DNA of 64,000 nt from Corticimicrobacter populi (lineage in GTDB: Bacteria; Pseudomonadota; Gammaproteobacteria; Burkholderiales; Burkholderiaceae_B). Of the stretch, positions 26,322-36,823 are shown piece after piece; positions within the stretch are counted from its first letter, which is position 1; every line of letters begins with the position of its first letter. The notes under the pieces were generated by a model that had not been told where the DNA came from, ran no database searches, and was given only the letters and a program-made list of their open reading frames with translations. The position numbers and the translations under genes are program-made. Location of the stretch: NCBI RefSeq assembly GCF_003123725.1, contig NZ_QETA01000002.1, positions 491,335 through 555,334 of the forward strand, given 5' to 3'.

Positions 26322-27367
26322 TGTCGGCGCGACTGGCAGTGGCTGTGAGCGAGCGGGGCGGTTTGGCACGGGGATGCATGGCTTTGTGTCTGTTGCTGGC
26401 GGCGGGCCTGGTGCAGGCACAGGCTCCAGCACCACAGGATGCCCCGCAGGCTGGCGAGGATGCGGTCGCGTTGCTGGATCGTATCCAGCGGGCTGCAGCC
26501 CGCCTGGATTACAGTGGTATTTTTACCCGGCAGTATGGCAACGAACTGTATGCGTCTCGGATTGTTCATATCCTCGACGGTACCGGTGAAAGGGAGCGGG
26601 TCGAGTCCCTTGATGGCGAACGCCGTGAATTCCTGCGTCACAATGAGGAAGTGCAGTGCCTGATGCCGGAACAGAAAACGGTCTATATGGAAAAGCATCG
26701 CCAGGATCGCTTTCCGGGTCTGCTGCGCGAAGACAGCCATGACATCGGCAGCCATTACACCGTTGTGTCTACGGGTGAGCAGGAGCGGGTCGCAGGCCAT
26801 GCCTGCAACTGGTTTGCCTTGAAGCCTGTGGATGACCTGCGCTATGGCTATCGCCTGTGTGTTGATACCGATAATGATCTCCTGCTCAAGCGGCAGACAT
26901 TTGACACCGACGGGCAACTGGTCGAGCAGGTAGCCTTCAACATGCTGCAATTGGGGGATCAGGTTCAGACCGACTGGCTCAAGAGCGACTGGGCACCGCG
27001 AGACTGGAAAGTGGTTGAGCCAGTGGTGTCGTCGGTCGATCTCGCCGGGCAGGGCTGGCGCATACCGGTGCCTCCCGGGTTCAGGCCCGTGCTGGAAGTC
27101 GAGCGCATGATGGGGCCGGAGCGGCCTGTCAGCCAATGGGTTTTGTCTGATGGGCTGTCTGCGTTGTCGGTCTTTATCGAACTTTACAAAGATCAGGATG
27201 CTGAACGCCACCCCAAGGGAACTTTGCAGTTTGGCGCTGTCCATGTATATGGCGCGCGGCTGGCGGATTTCTGGCTGACGGCGGTCGGCGAGGTGCCGGC
27301 CCGGACACTGCAGCGTCTGGTGCAGGATAGTGAATATGTGCCCAGGCAGGATGCAGCGCCCCGTTGA
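26321..27367 (+). CDS. rseB: Sigma-E regulatory protein RseB/MucB
   Basis: Periplasmic protein that shields RseA from proteolysis and senses envelope damage. The 348-residue product has a signal peptide (cut near residue 35, after LVQAQA), a lipoprotein-carrier-like large domain (about 45-225, with RQYGNELYASRIVHILDG) and the small C-terminal domain (about 245-330, with VSDGLSALSVFIE-like sequence). The ATG overlaps the rseA stop by one base. Confidence 0.92.
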   Translation: MSARLAVAVSERGGLARGCMALCLLLAAGLVQAQAPAPQDAPQAGEDAVALLDRIQRAAARLDYSGIFTRQYGNELYASRIVHILDGTGERERVESLDGERREFLRHNEEVQCLMPEQKTVYMEKHRQDRFPGLLREDSHDIGSHYTVVSTGEQERVAGHACNWFALKPVDDLRYGYRLCVDTDNDLLLKRQTFDTDGQLVEQVAFNMLQLGDQVQTDWLKSDWAPRDWKVVEPVVSSVDLAGQGWRIPVPPGFRPVLEVERMMGPERPVSQWVLSDGLSALSVFIELYKDQDAERHPKGTLQFGAVHVYGARLADFWLTAVGEVPARTLQRLVQDSEYVPRQDAAPR

Positions 27368-27422
27368 TAATCGTATGCCAGTCCCCATCTGGTATTGCAG
27401 TATCATTTTCGGAGCATGACAC

Positions 27423-28904
27423 ATGCACATTGATAAAGTTTCTCATCGTTTTCTGCGGCTGATTGCCGCCGCAGCGGCTGCCATCAGCCTGCTGCAGGCG
27501 CCGGTCGCAATGGCCCAGCCGGTGGCGGGTCTGCCTGATTTCACCCAGATCGTCGAAAAGACCGATCCTGCTGTCGTCAACATCCGTACCACTGCGACCG
27601 TTCCCGTGCGCAATTTTGGCGGCAATGGCGATCCCTATGACATGTTCCGTTGGTTCTTCGGCCCGGATTTCAATCCGGGTGGACAGGGTGCACCCGGTCC
27701 GCGCGGCCGTCAGCAACAGCCGCAGCAACCCCAGGCACCGCAGGAAGAGCGGACGGTGCCACGTGGCGTAGGCTCGGGGTTTTTCATCTCCAACGATGGC
27801 TATATCCTGACCAATGCCCATGTAGTGGACGAGGCAACTGACATTTTCGTCACGCTCAGCGATGGCCGAGAATTCAAGGCCAAGCTGATCGGCTCCGATG
27901 CCCGTACCGACGTGGCGCTGGTCAAGATCGATTCCGACCAGAACATCACGCCCCTCGATATCGGTGATCCCAAGCTGTTGCGCAAGGGGCAATGGGTGCT
28001 GGCCATCGGATCGCCGTTCGGTCTTGAGTCTACCGTGACGGCGGGTATCGTCAGTGCCACGGGCCGCGATACGGGAGAGTACCTGCCGTTCATTCAGACC
28101 GATGTCGCAGTGAATCCCGGCAATTCGGGCGGACCGTTGATCAACCTGAATGGCGAAGTGGTGGGTATCAACTCGCAGATTATTTCGCGCAGCGGTGGTT
28201 TCATGGGCATTTCGCTGGCCATTCCTATTGATGAGGCCATGCAGGTGGTCGACCAGTTGCGTGCCACCGGTCACGTGACCCGGGGTCGTATCGGCGTGCA
28301 GATCGGTGAAGTCAGCAAGGAAGTGGCCGATGCCATTGGCCTGTCCAAGGCGGAAGGCGCACTGGTCAGTATGGTCGAGCCCGATGGTCCTGCCGACAAG
28401 GCGGGTGTCGAGGCGGGCGACGTGATCATCAAGTTCAACAAGCAGCCGATCACCCGCTGGTCCGACCTGCCGCGCATCGTAGGCCAGGTCAAGCCGGGCA
28501 CCGAGTCTTCGCTTGAAGTCTGGCGCAAGGGCCGAGCTCGTACGCTCAAGGTCACTGTGGCCCAGATGGAAGATGGCAATGCCGCTGCCACCGACAGCGA
28601 AAGCACCGAGAGTGCCGCACCTGCGCAGACCAACGCATTGGGCCTGGCGGTGACCGAACTGACGGCCGAGGCACGTGAGCGCCTGCGTGTGCGTGGCGGT
28701 GTGCTGGTGCAATCGGCTGAAGGTGCCGCAGCATCGGCAGGCCTGACCCAGGGGGATGTAATCCTGGCGCTCAATGACCAGGATGTGACCTCGCCCAGCC
28801 AGTTCAACCAGCTGGTTTCGGGTCTGGATACCTCCCGCGCAGCCGCATTGCTGGTGCGCCGTGGCGACCAGACGCAATGGGTCGCTGTGCAGCCCGCCAA
28901 GTAA
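27423..28904 (+). CDS. degP: Periplasmic serine protease DegP/MucD (HtrA family)
   Basis: Chaperone-protease of the cell envelope. The 493-residue protein has a signal peptide (cut after VAMA, near 31), a chymotrypsin-type domain with His133 (TNAHVV), Asp163 (RTDVALV) and Ser235 (NPGNSGGPL), then two PDZ domains (about 280-370 and 400-485). A Q/P-rich loop follows the N-terminus at about 95-112. It is the last gene of the rpoE-rseA-rseB-mucD series and is closed by a terminator at 28928. Confidence 0.96.
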   Translation: MHIDKVSHRFLRLIAAAAAAISLLQAPVAMAQPVAGLPDFTQIVEKTDPAVVNIRTTATVPVRNFGGNGDPYDMFRWFFGPDFNPGGQGAPGPRGRQQQPQQPQAPQEERTVPRGVGSGFFISNDGYILTNAHVVDEATDIFVTLSDGREFKAKLIGSDARTDVALVKIDSDQNITPLDIGDPKLLRKGQWVLAIGSPFGLESTVTAGIVSATGRDTGEYLPFIQTDVAVNPGNSGGPLINLNGEVVGINSQIISRSGGFMGISLAIPIDEAMQVVDQLRATGHVTRGRIGVQIGEVSKEVADAIGLSKAEGALVSMVEPDGPADKAGVEAGDVIIKFNKQPITRWSDLPRIVGQVKPGTESSLEVWRKGRARTLKVTVAQMEDGNAAATDSESTESAAPAQTNALGLAVTELTAEARERLRVRGGVLVQSAEGAAASAGLTQGDVILALNDQDVTSPSQFNQLVSGLDTSRAAALLVRRGDQTQWVAVQPAK

Positions 28905-28927
28905 CGCTAAAATGGTGGATTGACGCG

Positions 28928-28953
28928 AAGGGGCGCGCTGCGCCCCTTTTTTT
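28928..28953 (+). terminator. Intrinsic terminator after degP
   Basis: The GC-rich hairpin AAGGGGCGC / GCGCCCCTT with a 3-base loop runs into a T7 tract, 23 bases after the degP stop and before lepA. Confidence 0.92.
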
Positions 28954-28995
28954 GTCCTGGCTGACGGACCTCTCTCTGATTGCCCTTCACACTAC

Positions 28996-30789
28996 ATGCA
29001 GCGTATACGCAACTTTTCGATTATTGCTCACATCGACCATGGCAAGTCGACCCTGGCTGACCGGCTGATCCAACGCTGTGGTGGCCTGCAGGACCGTGAA
29101 ATGTCCGAGCAGGTGCTTGATTCGATGGACATTGAACGCGAACGCGGCATCACCATCAAGGCTCAGACGGCCTCGCTCAGCTACAAGGCCCGTGACGGCC
29201 ATACCTATTACCTGAATTTGATCGATACCCCGGGGCACGTCGATTTTTCGTACGAGGTCAGCCGTTCCCTGGCGGCCTGCGAAGGTGCGCTGCTGGTGGT
29301 CGACGCCTCGCAGGGTGTCGAGGCACAGACCGTTGCCAACTGCTATACCGCCATCGACCTTGAGGTCGAGGTGGTGCCGGTGCTCAACAAGATGGATCTG
29401 CCGTCGGCCAATCCTGAAGCTGCCGTCGAGGAAATCGAGGATGTGATCGGCATTGATGCCACGCGCGCGATTCCTGCCAGCGCCAAGACCGGCATGGGCA
29501 TCGACGATATCCTTGAGGCCATCGTCGAGCGCATCCCGGCTCCCAAGGGCGACCCGGATGCGCCGCTGCAGGCGCTGATTGTCGATTCCTGGTTCGATAA
29601 CTATGTCGGCGTGGTCATGCTGGTGCGCGTGTTCAATGGTTCCCTCAAGCAGCGCGACAAAATCCTGCTGATGGCGACTGGCGCTGCCCATCCCTGCGAG
29701 CAGATCGGTGTGTTTACGCCCAAGGCCGAACCACGCCAGAGTCTGTCGGCAGGCGAGGTAGGCTTCCTGATCACAGGCATCAAGGACCTGGCGCATGCCA
29801 AGGTCGGCGATACAGTCACGCTGGCCAACAAGCCAGCAAGCTCGGCGCTGTCCGGTTTCAAAGAGGTCAAGCCGCAGGTGTTTGCCGGCCTGTTCCCGGT
29901 CGAGTCGAGCCAGTACGATGCGTTGCGAGATTCGCTCGACAAGCTCAAGCTCAACGATGCCGCCCTGCAGTACGAGCCCGAAGTGTCCCAGGCGTTGGGC
30001 TTCGGCGTGCGTTGCGGCTTCCTGGGGCTGTTGCACATGGAAATCGTGCAGGAGCGCCTGGAGCGCGAATTCGACATGGACCTGATCACGACCGCGCCGT
30101 CAGTGGTGTATCAGGTTGATCTGCGTGATGGCACTACGATCTCGGTCGACAGTCCGGCACGCATGCCCGAAGTGGGGAGGCTGCTCGATATCCGCGAGCC
30201 TGTGGTGACAGTCACGCTGTTCATGCCGCAGGAGTATGTCGGTCCGGTCCTGACATTGTGTACCGCCAAGCGTGGGATTCAGATCGATATGTCCTACCAT
30301 GGCCGGCAGGTACACCTGATCTATGAAATCCCGCTGGCGGAAATCGTGCTCGATTTCTTTGATCGCCTCAAGTCGGTCTCGCGCGGCTACGCATCGATGG
30401 ACTATGAGTTCAAGGAATATCGCAGCGCCGATGTGGTCAAGGTCGATATCCTGATCAACGGAGACCGGGTCGATGCGCTGTCGCTGATTGTTCATCGGTC
30501 CAATGCCCGCTATCGGGCCCGTGAAGTGGTTTCCAAAATGCGTGGGCTGATCCCGCGCCAGATGTACGATGTGGCGATCCAGGCTGCCATCGGTGCCGAG
30601 GTCATCGCGCGTGAAAACGTCAAGGCCCTGCGCAAGAACGTGCTGGCCAAATGCTACGGTGGCGATATTAGCCGCAAGAAGAAGCTGCTCGAAAAGCAGA
30701 AGGCCGGCAAGAAGCGCATGAAGCAGGTCGGCAGCGTCGAGATTCCGCAGGAAGCCTTCCTGGCCATTTTGCAGGTGGAAGAAAAATGA
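28996..30789 (+). CDS. lepA: Translation elongation factor 4 (LepA)
   Basis: Ribosome-binding GTPase. The 597-residue protein has G1 AHIDHGKST (10-18), G2 [10 protein letters not shown]3 DTPGHVDF, G4 NKMD, then EF-G-like domains II, III and V and the LepA-specific C-terminal domain ending [19 protein letters not shown]. It directly precedes lepB, with a 4-base overlap (ATGA). Confidence 0.97.
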   Translation: MQRIRNFSIIAHIDHGKSTLADRLIQRCGGLQDREMSEQVLDSMDIERERGITIKAQTASLSYKARDGHTYYLNLIDTPGHVDFSYEVSRSLAACEGALLVVDASQGVEAQTVANCYTAIDLEVEVVPVLNKMDLPSANPEAAVEEIEDVIGIDATRAIPASAKTGMGIDDILEAIVERIPAPKGDPDAPLQALIVDSWFDNYVGVVMLVRVFNGSLKQRDKILLMATGAAHPCEQIGVFTPKAEPRQSLSAGEVGFLITGIKDLAHAKVGDTVTLANKPASSALSGFKEVKPQVFAGLFPVESSQYDALRDSLDKLKLNDAALQYEPEVSQALGFGVRCGFLGLLHMEIVQERLEREFDMDLITTAPSVVYQVDLRDGTTISVDSPARMPEVGRLLDIREPVVTVTLFMPQEYVGPVLTLCTAKRGIQIDMSYHGRQVHLIYEIPLAEIVLDFFDRLKSVSRGYASMDYEFKEYRSADVVKVDILINGDRVDALSLIVHRSNARYRAREVVSKMRGLIPRQMYDVAIQAAIGAEVIARENVKALRKNVLAKCYGGDISRKKKLLEKQKAGKKRMKQVGSVEIPQEAFLAILQVEEK

Positions 30790-31670
30790 GTTGGAACTTT
30801 GCCTTGATCCTGTTCATCCTGTTGCTGGTCACTGGCGTGATCTGGGGGCTGGACGTGGCAGTCTGGCGGCGCAGGCGTCGCCAGCGCGTAGCCGATGTCA
30901 TGGCACATTACGATGCCATTGCCGCCGGTCCGGCCGAAGTGGTGGCACAGGAGCGCGAACGCGCCCTCGAGGAAGCACGCCACGTGCCCTGGTGGATCGA
31001 GTACGGTGTCAGCTTCTTTCCGGTCATCCTGTTCGTGTTCGTGCTGCGTTCCTTCGTGGTCGAGCCGTTTCGAATCCCGTCCGGCTCCATGTTGCCGACG
31101 CTGCAATCGGGTGACCTGATTCTGGTCAAGAAGTACAGCTATGGCATTCGCCTGCCGGTGATTGACCGCAAGGTGATCGAGACCGGGCAGCCGGAGCGTG
31201 GCGACGTGGTCGTGTTCCGTTATCCCGTCGAGCCCGAAGTCGATTACATCAAGCGCGTCGTCGGCCTGCCGGGTGACGAGGTGGCCTATCTGGACAAGCG
31301 GCTCTTCGTCAATGGGCAGGAGGTCAAGCACGAGCGTGCCGACGAGTATTTCGAGCCGGATCGCATGCTGTATACCACCCGCTACAAAGAGCACCTGGGC
31401 GATGTCGATCACAGCATCCTGCTCGACGAGCGCAATTACCAGGCACTGGGGCCGATCACCAATTTCCCGTTCCGTGATCAGTGCGAGTATGCCCGCAATG
31501 GGGTGCGCTGCACGGTGCCCGAGGGGCATTACTTCGTGATGGGTGACAATCGCGACAACAGCCAGGACAGCCGCTACTGGGGCTTCGTGCCCGACCAGAA
31601 CATTGTCGGCAAAGCGTTCTTCATCTGGATGAACTTCAGCGACCTGGGCCGTATTGGCCGCTTCGATTAA
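30786..31670 (+). CDS. lepB: Signal peptidase I
   Basis: Cleaves signal peptides in the periplasm. The 294-residue protein has two N-terminal helices (3-23 and about 75-95) with a charged loop between them, the nucleophile Ser101 in [10 protein letters not shown], the general base Lys156 in [12 protein letters not shown], and [17 protein letters not shown] (box E). lepA, lepB, rnc, era and recO are nearly contiguous, so probably one operon. Confidence 0.97.
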   Translation: MSWNFALILFILLLVTGVIWGLDVAVWRRRRRQRVADVMAHYDAIAAGPAEVVAQERERALEEARHVPWWIEYGVSFFPVILFVFVLRSFVVEPFRIPSGSMLPTLQSGDLILVKKYSYGIRLPVIDRKVIETGQPERGDVVVFRYPVEPEVDYIKRVVGLPGDEVAYLDKRLFVNGQEVKHERADEYFEPDRMLYTTRYKEHLGDVDHSILLDERNYQALGPITNFPFRDQCEYARNGVRCTVPEGHYFVMGDNRDNSQDSRYWGFVPDQNIVGKAFFIWMNFSDLGRIGRFD

Positions 31671-31696
31671 CCGTTTTTACTTAGATAGACTTTCGC

Positions 31697-32479
31697 ATGT
31701 CGTTTGCCGCCCTAGAGCGCCGCCTGAATTACACCTTCGCCAATCCTGCACTGTTGCAGCAGGCGCTGACCCATCGCAGCCACAGTGCCCGTCACAACGA
31801 GCGCCTGGAATTCCTGGGCGACGGCGTCCTCAACTTTGTGGTGGCAGCGCTGCTGTACGAGCGTTTCCAGAACATTGACGAGGGGGACCTGTCGCGCGTT
31901 CGGGCCAGCCTGGTCAAGCAATCCACGCTGGCCGATATCGCGCAGCGACTGGACCTCTCGGGCTATCTGCGCCTGGGCGAGGGCGAACTCAAGAGCGGTG
32001 GCTTTCGCCGGCCTTCTATCCTGGCCGATGCGGTCGAGGCCATTCTGGGGGCCATCTATCTCGATCAGGGCTTCGAGGCCGTGCGGCAGGTCATTGCCGG
32101 CTTGTATCGTGAGTTGCTCGACAAGGTCGATCCCGATACGCAGGGCAAAGATGCCAAGACCTTGCTGCAGGAGTGGTTGCAGGGACGGCATCTTGAATTG
32201 CCGCAGTATCAGGTGGTTTGCATCCACGGCGTGGCCCATGATCAGCAGTTCGAGGTCGAGTGCGCCGTACCGGCCTTCGATATCCATATTCGTGCTAACG
32301 GCAGCAGCCGCCGTGCGGCCGAACAGACAGCCGCCGGGCAGGTGCTGGAGCAGCTTCTGCCGTTGTCGCCGGTCGACATCAAGCGTCGCCAGGCCGCCGG
32401 CAAGGCGCGCCAGCAGGCTGAACGCCTGGCACAGTTCAAGGCTACCCATGGACGGGCGGCACAAGGAGAATCCCGATGA
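31697..32479 (+). CDS. rnc: Ribonuclease III
   Basis: Double-strand-specific endonuclease for rRNA and mRNA processing. The 260-residue protein has the signature [13 protein letters not shown] (about 33-45), the second metal-ligand region [17 protein letters not shown] (about 110-126), and a C-terminal dsRNA-binding domain (about 155-222, ending [18 protein letters not shown]). A basic/Ala tail follows. The last four bases overlap era (ATGA). Confidence 0.97.
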   Translation: MSFAALERRLNYTFANPALLQQALTHRSHSARHNERLEFLGDGVLNFVVAALLYERFQNIDEGDLSRVRASLVKQSTLADIAQRLDLSGYLRLGEGELKSGGFRRPSILADAVEAILGAIYLDQGFEAVRQVIAGLYRELLDKVDPDTQGKDAKTLLQEWLQGRHLELPQYQVVCIHGVAHDQQFEVECAVPAFDIHIRANGSSRRAAEQTAAGQVLEQLLPLSPVDIKRRQAAGKARQQAERLAQFKATHGRAAQGESR

Positions 32480-33366
32480 GTACGCCTTTCCGTTGTGGTT
32501 TTGTGGCAGTGGTCGGTCGGCCCAACGTCGGCAAGTCCACGCTCAGCAATGCCCTGATCGGTGCCAAGGTGTCGATTGTCTCGCGCAAGGCGCAGACGAC
32601 GCGGCACCGTATTCATGGCGTGCTGACGCGCGAGCACGAGCAATTCGTGTTTGTCGACACGCCTGGCTTTCAGACCCGCCATGGTGGCGCGATGAACCGG
32701 ATGATGAACCGGGTGGTCACGCAGACGCTGGCCGATGTCGATGTGGTGGTGCATGTGGTCGAAGCCGGCAAGTGGTCGGCAGGCGATGCCAACCTGCTGC
32801 CGTTGCTGCCCAAGGATGGTACCAAGGTGATCCTGGCCGTCAACAAAATCGATGCGCTCAAAAATCGCGATGACCTGTTTGCCTATGTCGGCAAGCTGGC
32901 CAGCCTGTATCCCTACGATGCCGTCGTGCCTGTCAGTGCGCTCAAGTCGCGCCAGCTGGATCATCTGCTGACGGAAATCGCGCAACGCCTGCCGGAAGGC
33001 GAGCCCATGTTCGAAGTGGATGCGCTGACCGATCGCTCCACTCGTTTCATCGCAGCCGAGCTGATTCGCGAGAAAATATTCCGTCTGGTCGGCGACGAGT
33101 TGCCCTACGCCTGCACCGTGGTCATCGAGCAATGGGAAGAAACCGAGAAAGGTGCCAGCGTAGCGGCCTGTATCGTGGTCGAGCGCGACAGCCATCGCCC
33201 CATTCTGCTGGGCGCGGGTGGACAGCACATGAAGCGTATCGCCACCGAAGCGCGTCAGGAACTGATCAAGCTGCTCGACAAGCCCGTGCACCTGGAGGTC
33301 TATATCAAGGTGCGCAAGGGCTGGTCGGACAAGGAAAGCGCATTGCGCGAACTGGGGTATGAATAG
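32476..33366 (+). CDS. era: GTPase Era
   Basis: Essential GTPase for 16S rRNA maturation and 30S assembly. The 296-residue protein has G1 GRPNVGKST (residues about 14-22), G3 DTPGFQ, G4 NKID, and a C-terminal KH domain containing [18 protein letters not shown]. Its stop lies inside the beginning of recO (8-base overlap). Confidence 0.97.
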   Translation: MSTPFRCGFVAVVGRPNVGKSTLSNALIGAKVSIVSRKAQTTRHRIHGVLTREHEQFVFVDTPGFQTRHGGAMNRMMNRVVTQTLADVDVVVHVVEAGKWSAGDANLLPLLPKDGTKVILAVNKIDALKNRDDLFAYVGKLASLYPYDAVVPVSALKSRQLDHLLTEIAQRLPEGEPMFEVDALTDRSTRFIAAELIREKIFRLVGDELPYACTVVIEQWEETEKGASVAACIVVERDSHRPILLGAGGQHMKRIATEARQELIKLLDKPVHLEVYIKVRKGWSDKESALRELGYE

Positions 33367-34021
33367 CCCGGTGGTGACAACTGCGCCCGAGGCCGCTCCG
33401 GTCGCCGGGCGTGAACGCCGCCCGTCACGCCCCCGGGCACGGACTCAGCGGGTGCAGGATGCGCCTGCATATATTCTGCACAGCACCGCCTGGAAGGAAA
33501 CATCACTGGTCGTGCAGGCTTTTTCTCGTGAGCATGGCCTGCTGGCGCTGGTTGCGAAAGGTGCCAAGCGTCCCCATTCCCTGCTGCGTCCTGTTTTATC
33601 GGCCTTCCAACCGTTGCTGCTGTCCTGGAGTGGTGCCGCCGAGGTCAAGACGATGACTCATGGCGAGTCAGCAGGCATCCGTCCGCTGCAGGGTACGGCC
33701 TGGATGTCGGCCTGGTACCTCAACGAACTGCTGCTGCGCATGTTGCCGCGCGAAGATCCCCATCCCGCGCTGTATGACGCCTACGAGTATGCGTTGCTGT
33801 CCCTGGCAGCAGGGCGGCGGCCGGCGGCGGCCTTGCGTCGCTTCGAATGGATTCTGTTGCACGAGAATGGCTATGGCGTGGATGAGGCCATGCCGGATTT
33901 CGGGGACCCGGCGCTGGCACCGCAGTTGCGCCAGCAGTTGCGTGAACGGCTGGAGCAGCATCTCAGTGGTCGGGAACTGGCCACGCGCAAGGTGTTGATG
34001 GATCTGCAGCGCTTGGGTTGA
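33359..34021 (+). CDS. recO: DNA repair protein RecO
   Basis: Mediates RecA loading in the RecF pathway. The 220-residue protein starts with a basic Pro/Arg-rich tail (residues 12-36), then the OB fold (AYILHSTAWKETSLVVQAFSREHGLLALVAKGAKRPHS) and the helical domain (WYLNELLLRMLPREDPHPALYDAYEYAL). It is slightly short for the family and lacks the C-terminal Cys zinc motif. In relatives pdxJ usually follows recO; here the next gene is on the other strand. Confidence 0.93.
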   Translation: MNSPVVTTAPEAAPVAGRERRPSRPRARTQRVQDAPAYILHSTAWKETSLVVQAFSREHGLLALVAKGAKRPHSLLRPVLSAFQPLLLSWSGAAEVKTMTHGESAGIRPLQGTAWMSAWYLNELLLRMLPREDPHPALYDAYEYALLSLAAGRRPAAALRRFEWILLHENGYGVDEAMPDFGDPALAPQLRQQLRERLEQHLSGRELATRKVLMDLQRLG

Positions 34022-34082
34022 CGAGCTGTGCGGCGCTATCGACCGCCCGGGCAGAATTTACTGTGTGTCGCCTCGCACGCAC

Positions 34083-35048
34083 TCATCCTGCAGGCTCAGC
34101 CAGGATCTCGGCAGCAGGTGTGTTGAGCAGGCTGTTCTGCGTGATGTGCGTGTCGGCATCGACGCTGTGCGTCAGCCAGACATTGCCGCCAATGACCGAA
34201 CGGCTTCCTACCGTGATCCGCCCCAGCAGCGTGGCTCCGGCATAGATCACCACATCGTCCTCGATCACCGGATGGCGGGGAACGCCCTTTTGCAATACGC
34301 CGTTCTGGTCTGTCGGAAAACGTCTGGCTCCGAGGGTGACGGCCTGATAAAGACGGACCCGCTCACCAATTACCGTGGTTTCGCCGATGACCACCCCGGT
34401 ACCGTGATCGATGAAAAAGCTGCCGCCGATGGCCGCGCCCGGATGAATGTCGATGCCGGTGTCGCCGTGGGCGATCTCGGCCACGATGCGGGCGACCAGG
34501 GGGGCCCCAAGGCGATACAGGGCATGGGCCAGACGGTGGTGGATGATGGCGGTGATGCCCGGATAGCAGAGCAGGACCTCGTCCACGCTGCGTGCGGCCG
34601 GGTCGTTGTCGAAGGCGGCCTGCACGTCGGTATCCAGCAGGGCACGCAGGTCCGGCAATTGCGCGGCGAAGTCGGCCACGATATCCACGGCGCGCTGTTC
34701 CTCCTCGGGCGTGGGGTCGGTATGGCGAGCCGCATAGCGCAGTTCCAGTTTTACCTGTGCCAGCAGTTCGTCAAGCACCGTGCCCAGTGTATGGCCGATG
34801 TAGTAGTTTTCGCGGGTTTGCTTCAGGTCGGCCGGGCCGAGGCGCATCGGGAAGAGCGCCCCGGTCAGTTGCTGGACCAGTCGGCGCAGCACCTCGCGTG
34901 AGGGAAATTCGCGGTTGGTTTCTTCCTGGTTGCGTTGCTGGCGACTGCGCCAGCGGGCACGTACCGTATAAAGTTCAGCGACGATCTGGTCGATATTCCA
35001 GCGCGAGGGGCCGGAGTAGGGCAGGATGCCCGAGCGGAGTTCTGTCAT
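34083..35048 (-). CDS. cysE: Serine O-acetyltransferase
   Basis: Makes O-acetylserine for cysteine synthesis. The 321-residue protein is the longer EpsC-like type: a helical N-terminal domain (about 20-185), then a left-handed beta-helix with GDTGIDIHPGAAIGGSFFIDHGTGVVIGET, where His residues and Asp form the serine/acetyl-CoA site, and GRITVGSRSVIGGNVWLT. Start at 35048 chosen (MTELRSGILPYSG); upstream frame has no family similarity. Convergent with recO; 163 bases after lnt on the same strand. Confidence 0.92.
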   Translation of the reverse strand: MTELRSGILPYSGPSRWNIDQIVAELYTVRARWRSRQQRNQEETNREFPSREVLRRLVQQLTGALFPMRLGPADLKQTRENYYIGHTLGTVLDELLAQVKLELRYAARHTDPTPEEEQRAVDIVADFAAQLPDLRALLDTDVQAAFDNDPAARSVDEVLLCYPGITAIIHHRLAHALYRLGAPLVARIVAEIAHGDTGIDIHPGAAIGGSFFIDHGTGVVIGETTVIGERVRLYQAVTLGARRFPTDQNGVLQKGVPRHPVIEDDVVIYAGATLLGRITVGSRSVIGGNVWLTHSVDADTHITQNSLLNTPAAEILAEPAG

Positions 35049-35211
35049 GGTGATAGGCCGTGGTATCGGATATTCGGGAATCGGATGCCGACAGCTTAGG
35101 CAGAATTGCGCCCAGGGTGAAATACCGGGAAATTGAAAGATTATTTCCAGATTGAATGAACGCGCCTGCCGACCTTTCAACAGGCTATAAAGGCGCGTCG
35201 CGGTTGCAGGA

Positions 35212-36801
35212 TCAGTCGCGCCGGCGCAGGCGTGCCAGCAGGGCCAGCACCAGGATCAGTCCGCACAGGATGAGCACGGGTCGATCGGCCCAGCGGGCAT
35301 AGGGTGTCAGGCCCGTCATGCCCTGTATTTGGGCATCAAGTACGCCTGCTTCGTAGACCGGTAACTGGCCGATCACGACACCACCGTCGTCAATGGCGGC
35401 CGTGACACCGGTATTGGTGGCGCGCAGCATGGGGCGGGCGGTTTCGAGCGCACGCATGCGGGCGATCTGCAGATGCTGGCGCAGGGCCCATGAATCGCCG
35501 AACCATCCCAGGTTGCTGACATTGACCAGAATCGTGGCACCTGGTGTTCCGGTTGCTGCATCTGGCTGCAGGGCAGGCAGCAGCTCGTTGCCGAAGACGT
35601 CTTCGTAGCAGATGTTGGGGGCCAGGTACTGTCCTTTGAGCGGGAAAGGGGCCTGTGCGGTCGTGCCTCGGGTGAAATCCCCAAGCGGAATGCGCATGCT
35701 GTCGACCAGCCAGCGGAAACCGGGCGGGACGAATTCACCGAAAGGCACCAGGTGACGCTTGTCGTAGCGCATGTCGGGACGGCCAGCCAGCAGGGCCTCA
35801 TGGGAGGTGTCTCGGTCGATGCCGATGACACTGTTGGCATATTCGCCGCTGGCAGGATCAAGCAGTGGCGCACCCAGGATGACGGTTGCGCCGGTGTAGC
35901 GAGCCAGCATGCGCCAGTCGTCCCACAGCGCCGGATCAATCTGGTTCTGGAAGGCCGGCACGATAGTCTCGGGGAGAACGATCAGTTCCGGCGGAGTTGC
36001 AGGGAAAGGGTTCAGGCTGAGTTGCTGGTGATGCGCGAGTGTTGAGGCCAGTGTCTCGGGGTTGAATTTGACGCCCTGGTCTATGTTGCCCTGGACCAGC
36101 CGAACCTGCAGGGGGGCACCATAAGGTTCTGCCCAGCGATTGGAGAGACTCCACCAGCCAGTCAGCAGGACGGGAAATACGATGAGCAGCGGGCTCAGCT
36201 TGCGTGTGCTGCCGTTGCGTTGCCCGTAGCGGGGTTCGGCTGGCAAGGTCAGCAGAGCCAGAGCTGCCGCACTCAGGGCTGCCATGAATGCAACGCCATA
36301 GCTGCCCAGGACCGGGGCCCAGCCGGCATAGGGACTGTCGACATGGGCATAGGCAGCATTGAGCCAGGGGAATCCTGTCAGCACCGTGCCGCGCAGCCAT
36401 TCTGCGCCTGTCCAGCAGGCCGCCCAGACAAAGGCTGCAGTCATGGGGCGGCGCAGGGGATCAGCGCCTGCCAGCAGGCGCGTCAGTGAGCAGGCCAGTG
36501 CCGGATACAACGCCAGCAAGGCTGCCAGTACGAATACAGCCAGCCCTGCCAGGGCAGCGGGCATGTTGCCGTAATCGTGCATGCTGATGTACAGCCAGTA
36601 CAGGCCGACACCGAACAGGCCGGTGCCGAACCCCCAGCCATCGGCAGCCGCCCGTCGTGACGAGCGGGCCTGCAGGACAAGACGCGCCAGGAAGGCCAGG
36701 CACAGGAGGTTGAGTACCGACAGCAAACTGGCTGGCAGTGGGCCAGGGGCAAAACTCAGCGCGCACAAAGCGCCAATCAGGATCAGCAGGAGTGTGCGCA
36801 T
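35212..36801 (-). CDS. lnt: Apolipoprotein N-acyltransferase
   Basis: Adds the third acyl chain to lipoproteins in the inner membrane. The 529-residue protein has about six N-terminal helices, then the nitrilase-like periplasmic domain with the Glu-Lys-Cys triad in VLPETIVPAF, YDKRHLVPFGEFVP and NICYEDVFG, and a final helix before the C-terminus. ATG at 36801 gives MRTLLLILIGALCALSFAPG. It lies 22 bases after corC, the usual corC-lnt pairing. Confidence 0.95.
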   Translation of the reverse strand: MRTLLLILIGALCALSFAPGPLPASLLSVLNLLCLAFLARLVLQARSSRRAAADGWGFGTGLFGVGLYWLYISMHDYGNMPAALAGLAVFVLAALLALYPALACSLTRLLAGADPLRRPMTAAFVWAACWTGAEWLRGTVLTGFPWLNAAYAHVDSPYAGWAPVLGSYGVAFMAALSAAALALLTLPAEPRYGQRNGSTRKLSPLLIVFPVLLTGWWSLSNRWAEPYGAPLQVRLVQGNIDQGVKFNPETLASTLAHHQQLSLNPFPATPPELIVLPETIVPAFQNQIDPALWDDWRMLARYTGATVILGAPLLDPASGEYANSVIGIDRDTSHEALLAGRPDMRYDKRHLVPFGEFVPPGFRWLVDSMRIPLGDFTRGTTAQAPFPLKGQYLAPNICYEDVFGNELLPALQPDAATGTPGATILVNVSNLGWFGDSWALRQHLQIARMRALETARPMLRATNTGVTAAIDDGGVVIGQLPVYEAGVLDAQIQGMTGLTPYARWADRPVLILCGLILVLALLARLRRRD

Positions 36802-36823
36802 GCTTCTGTTTCGTTGTTTCAGG

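Noticed and set aside
27174..28877. Minus-strand frame of about 567 codons
   Set aside because: Shadow of degP, whose catalytic triad and PDZ domains are plain.
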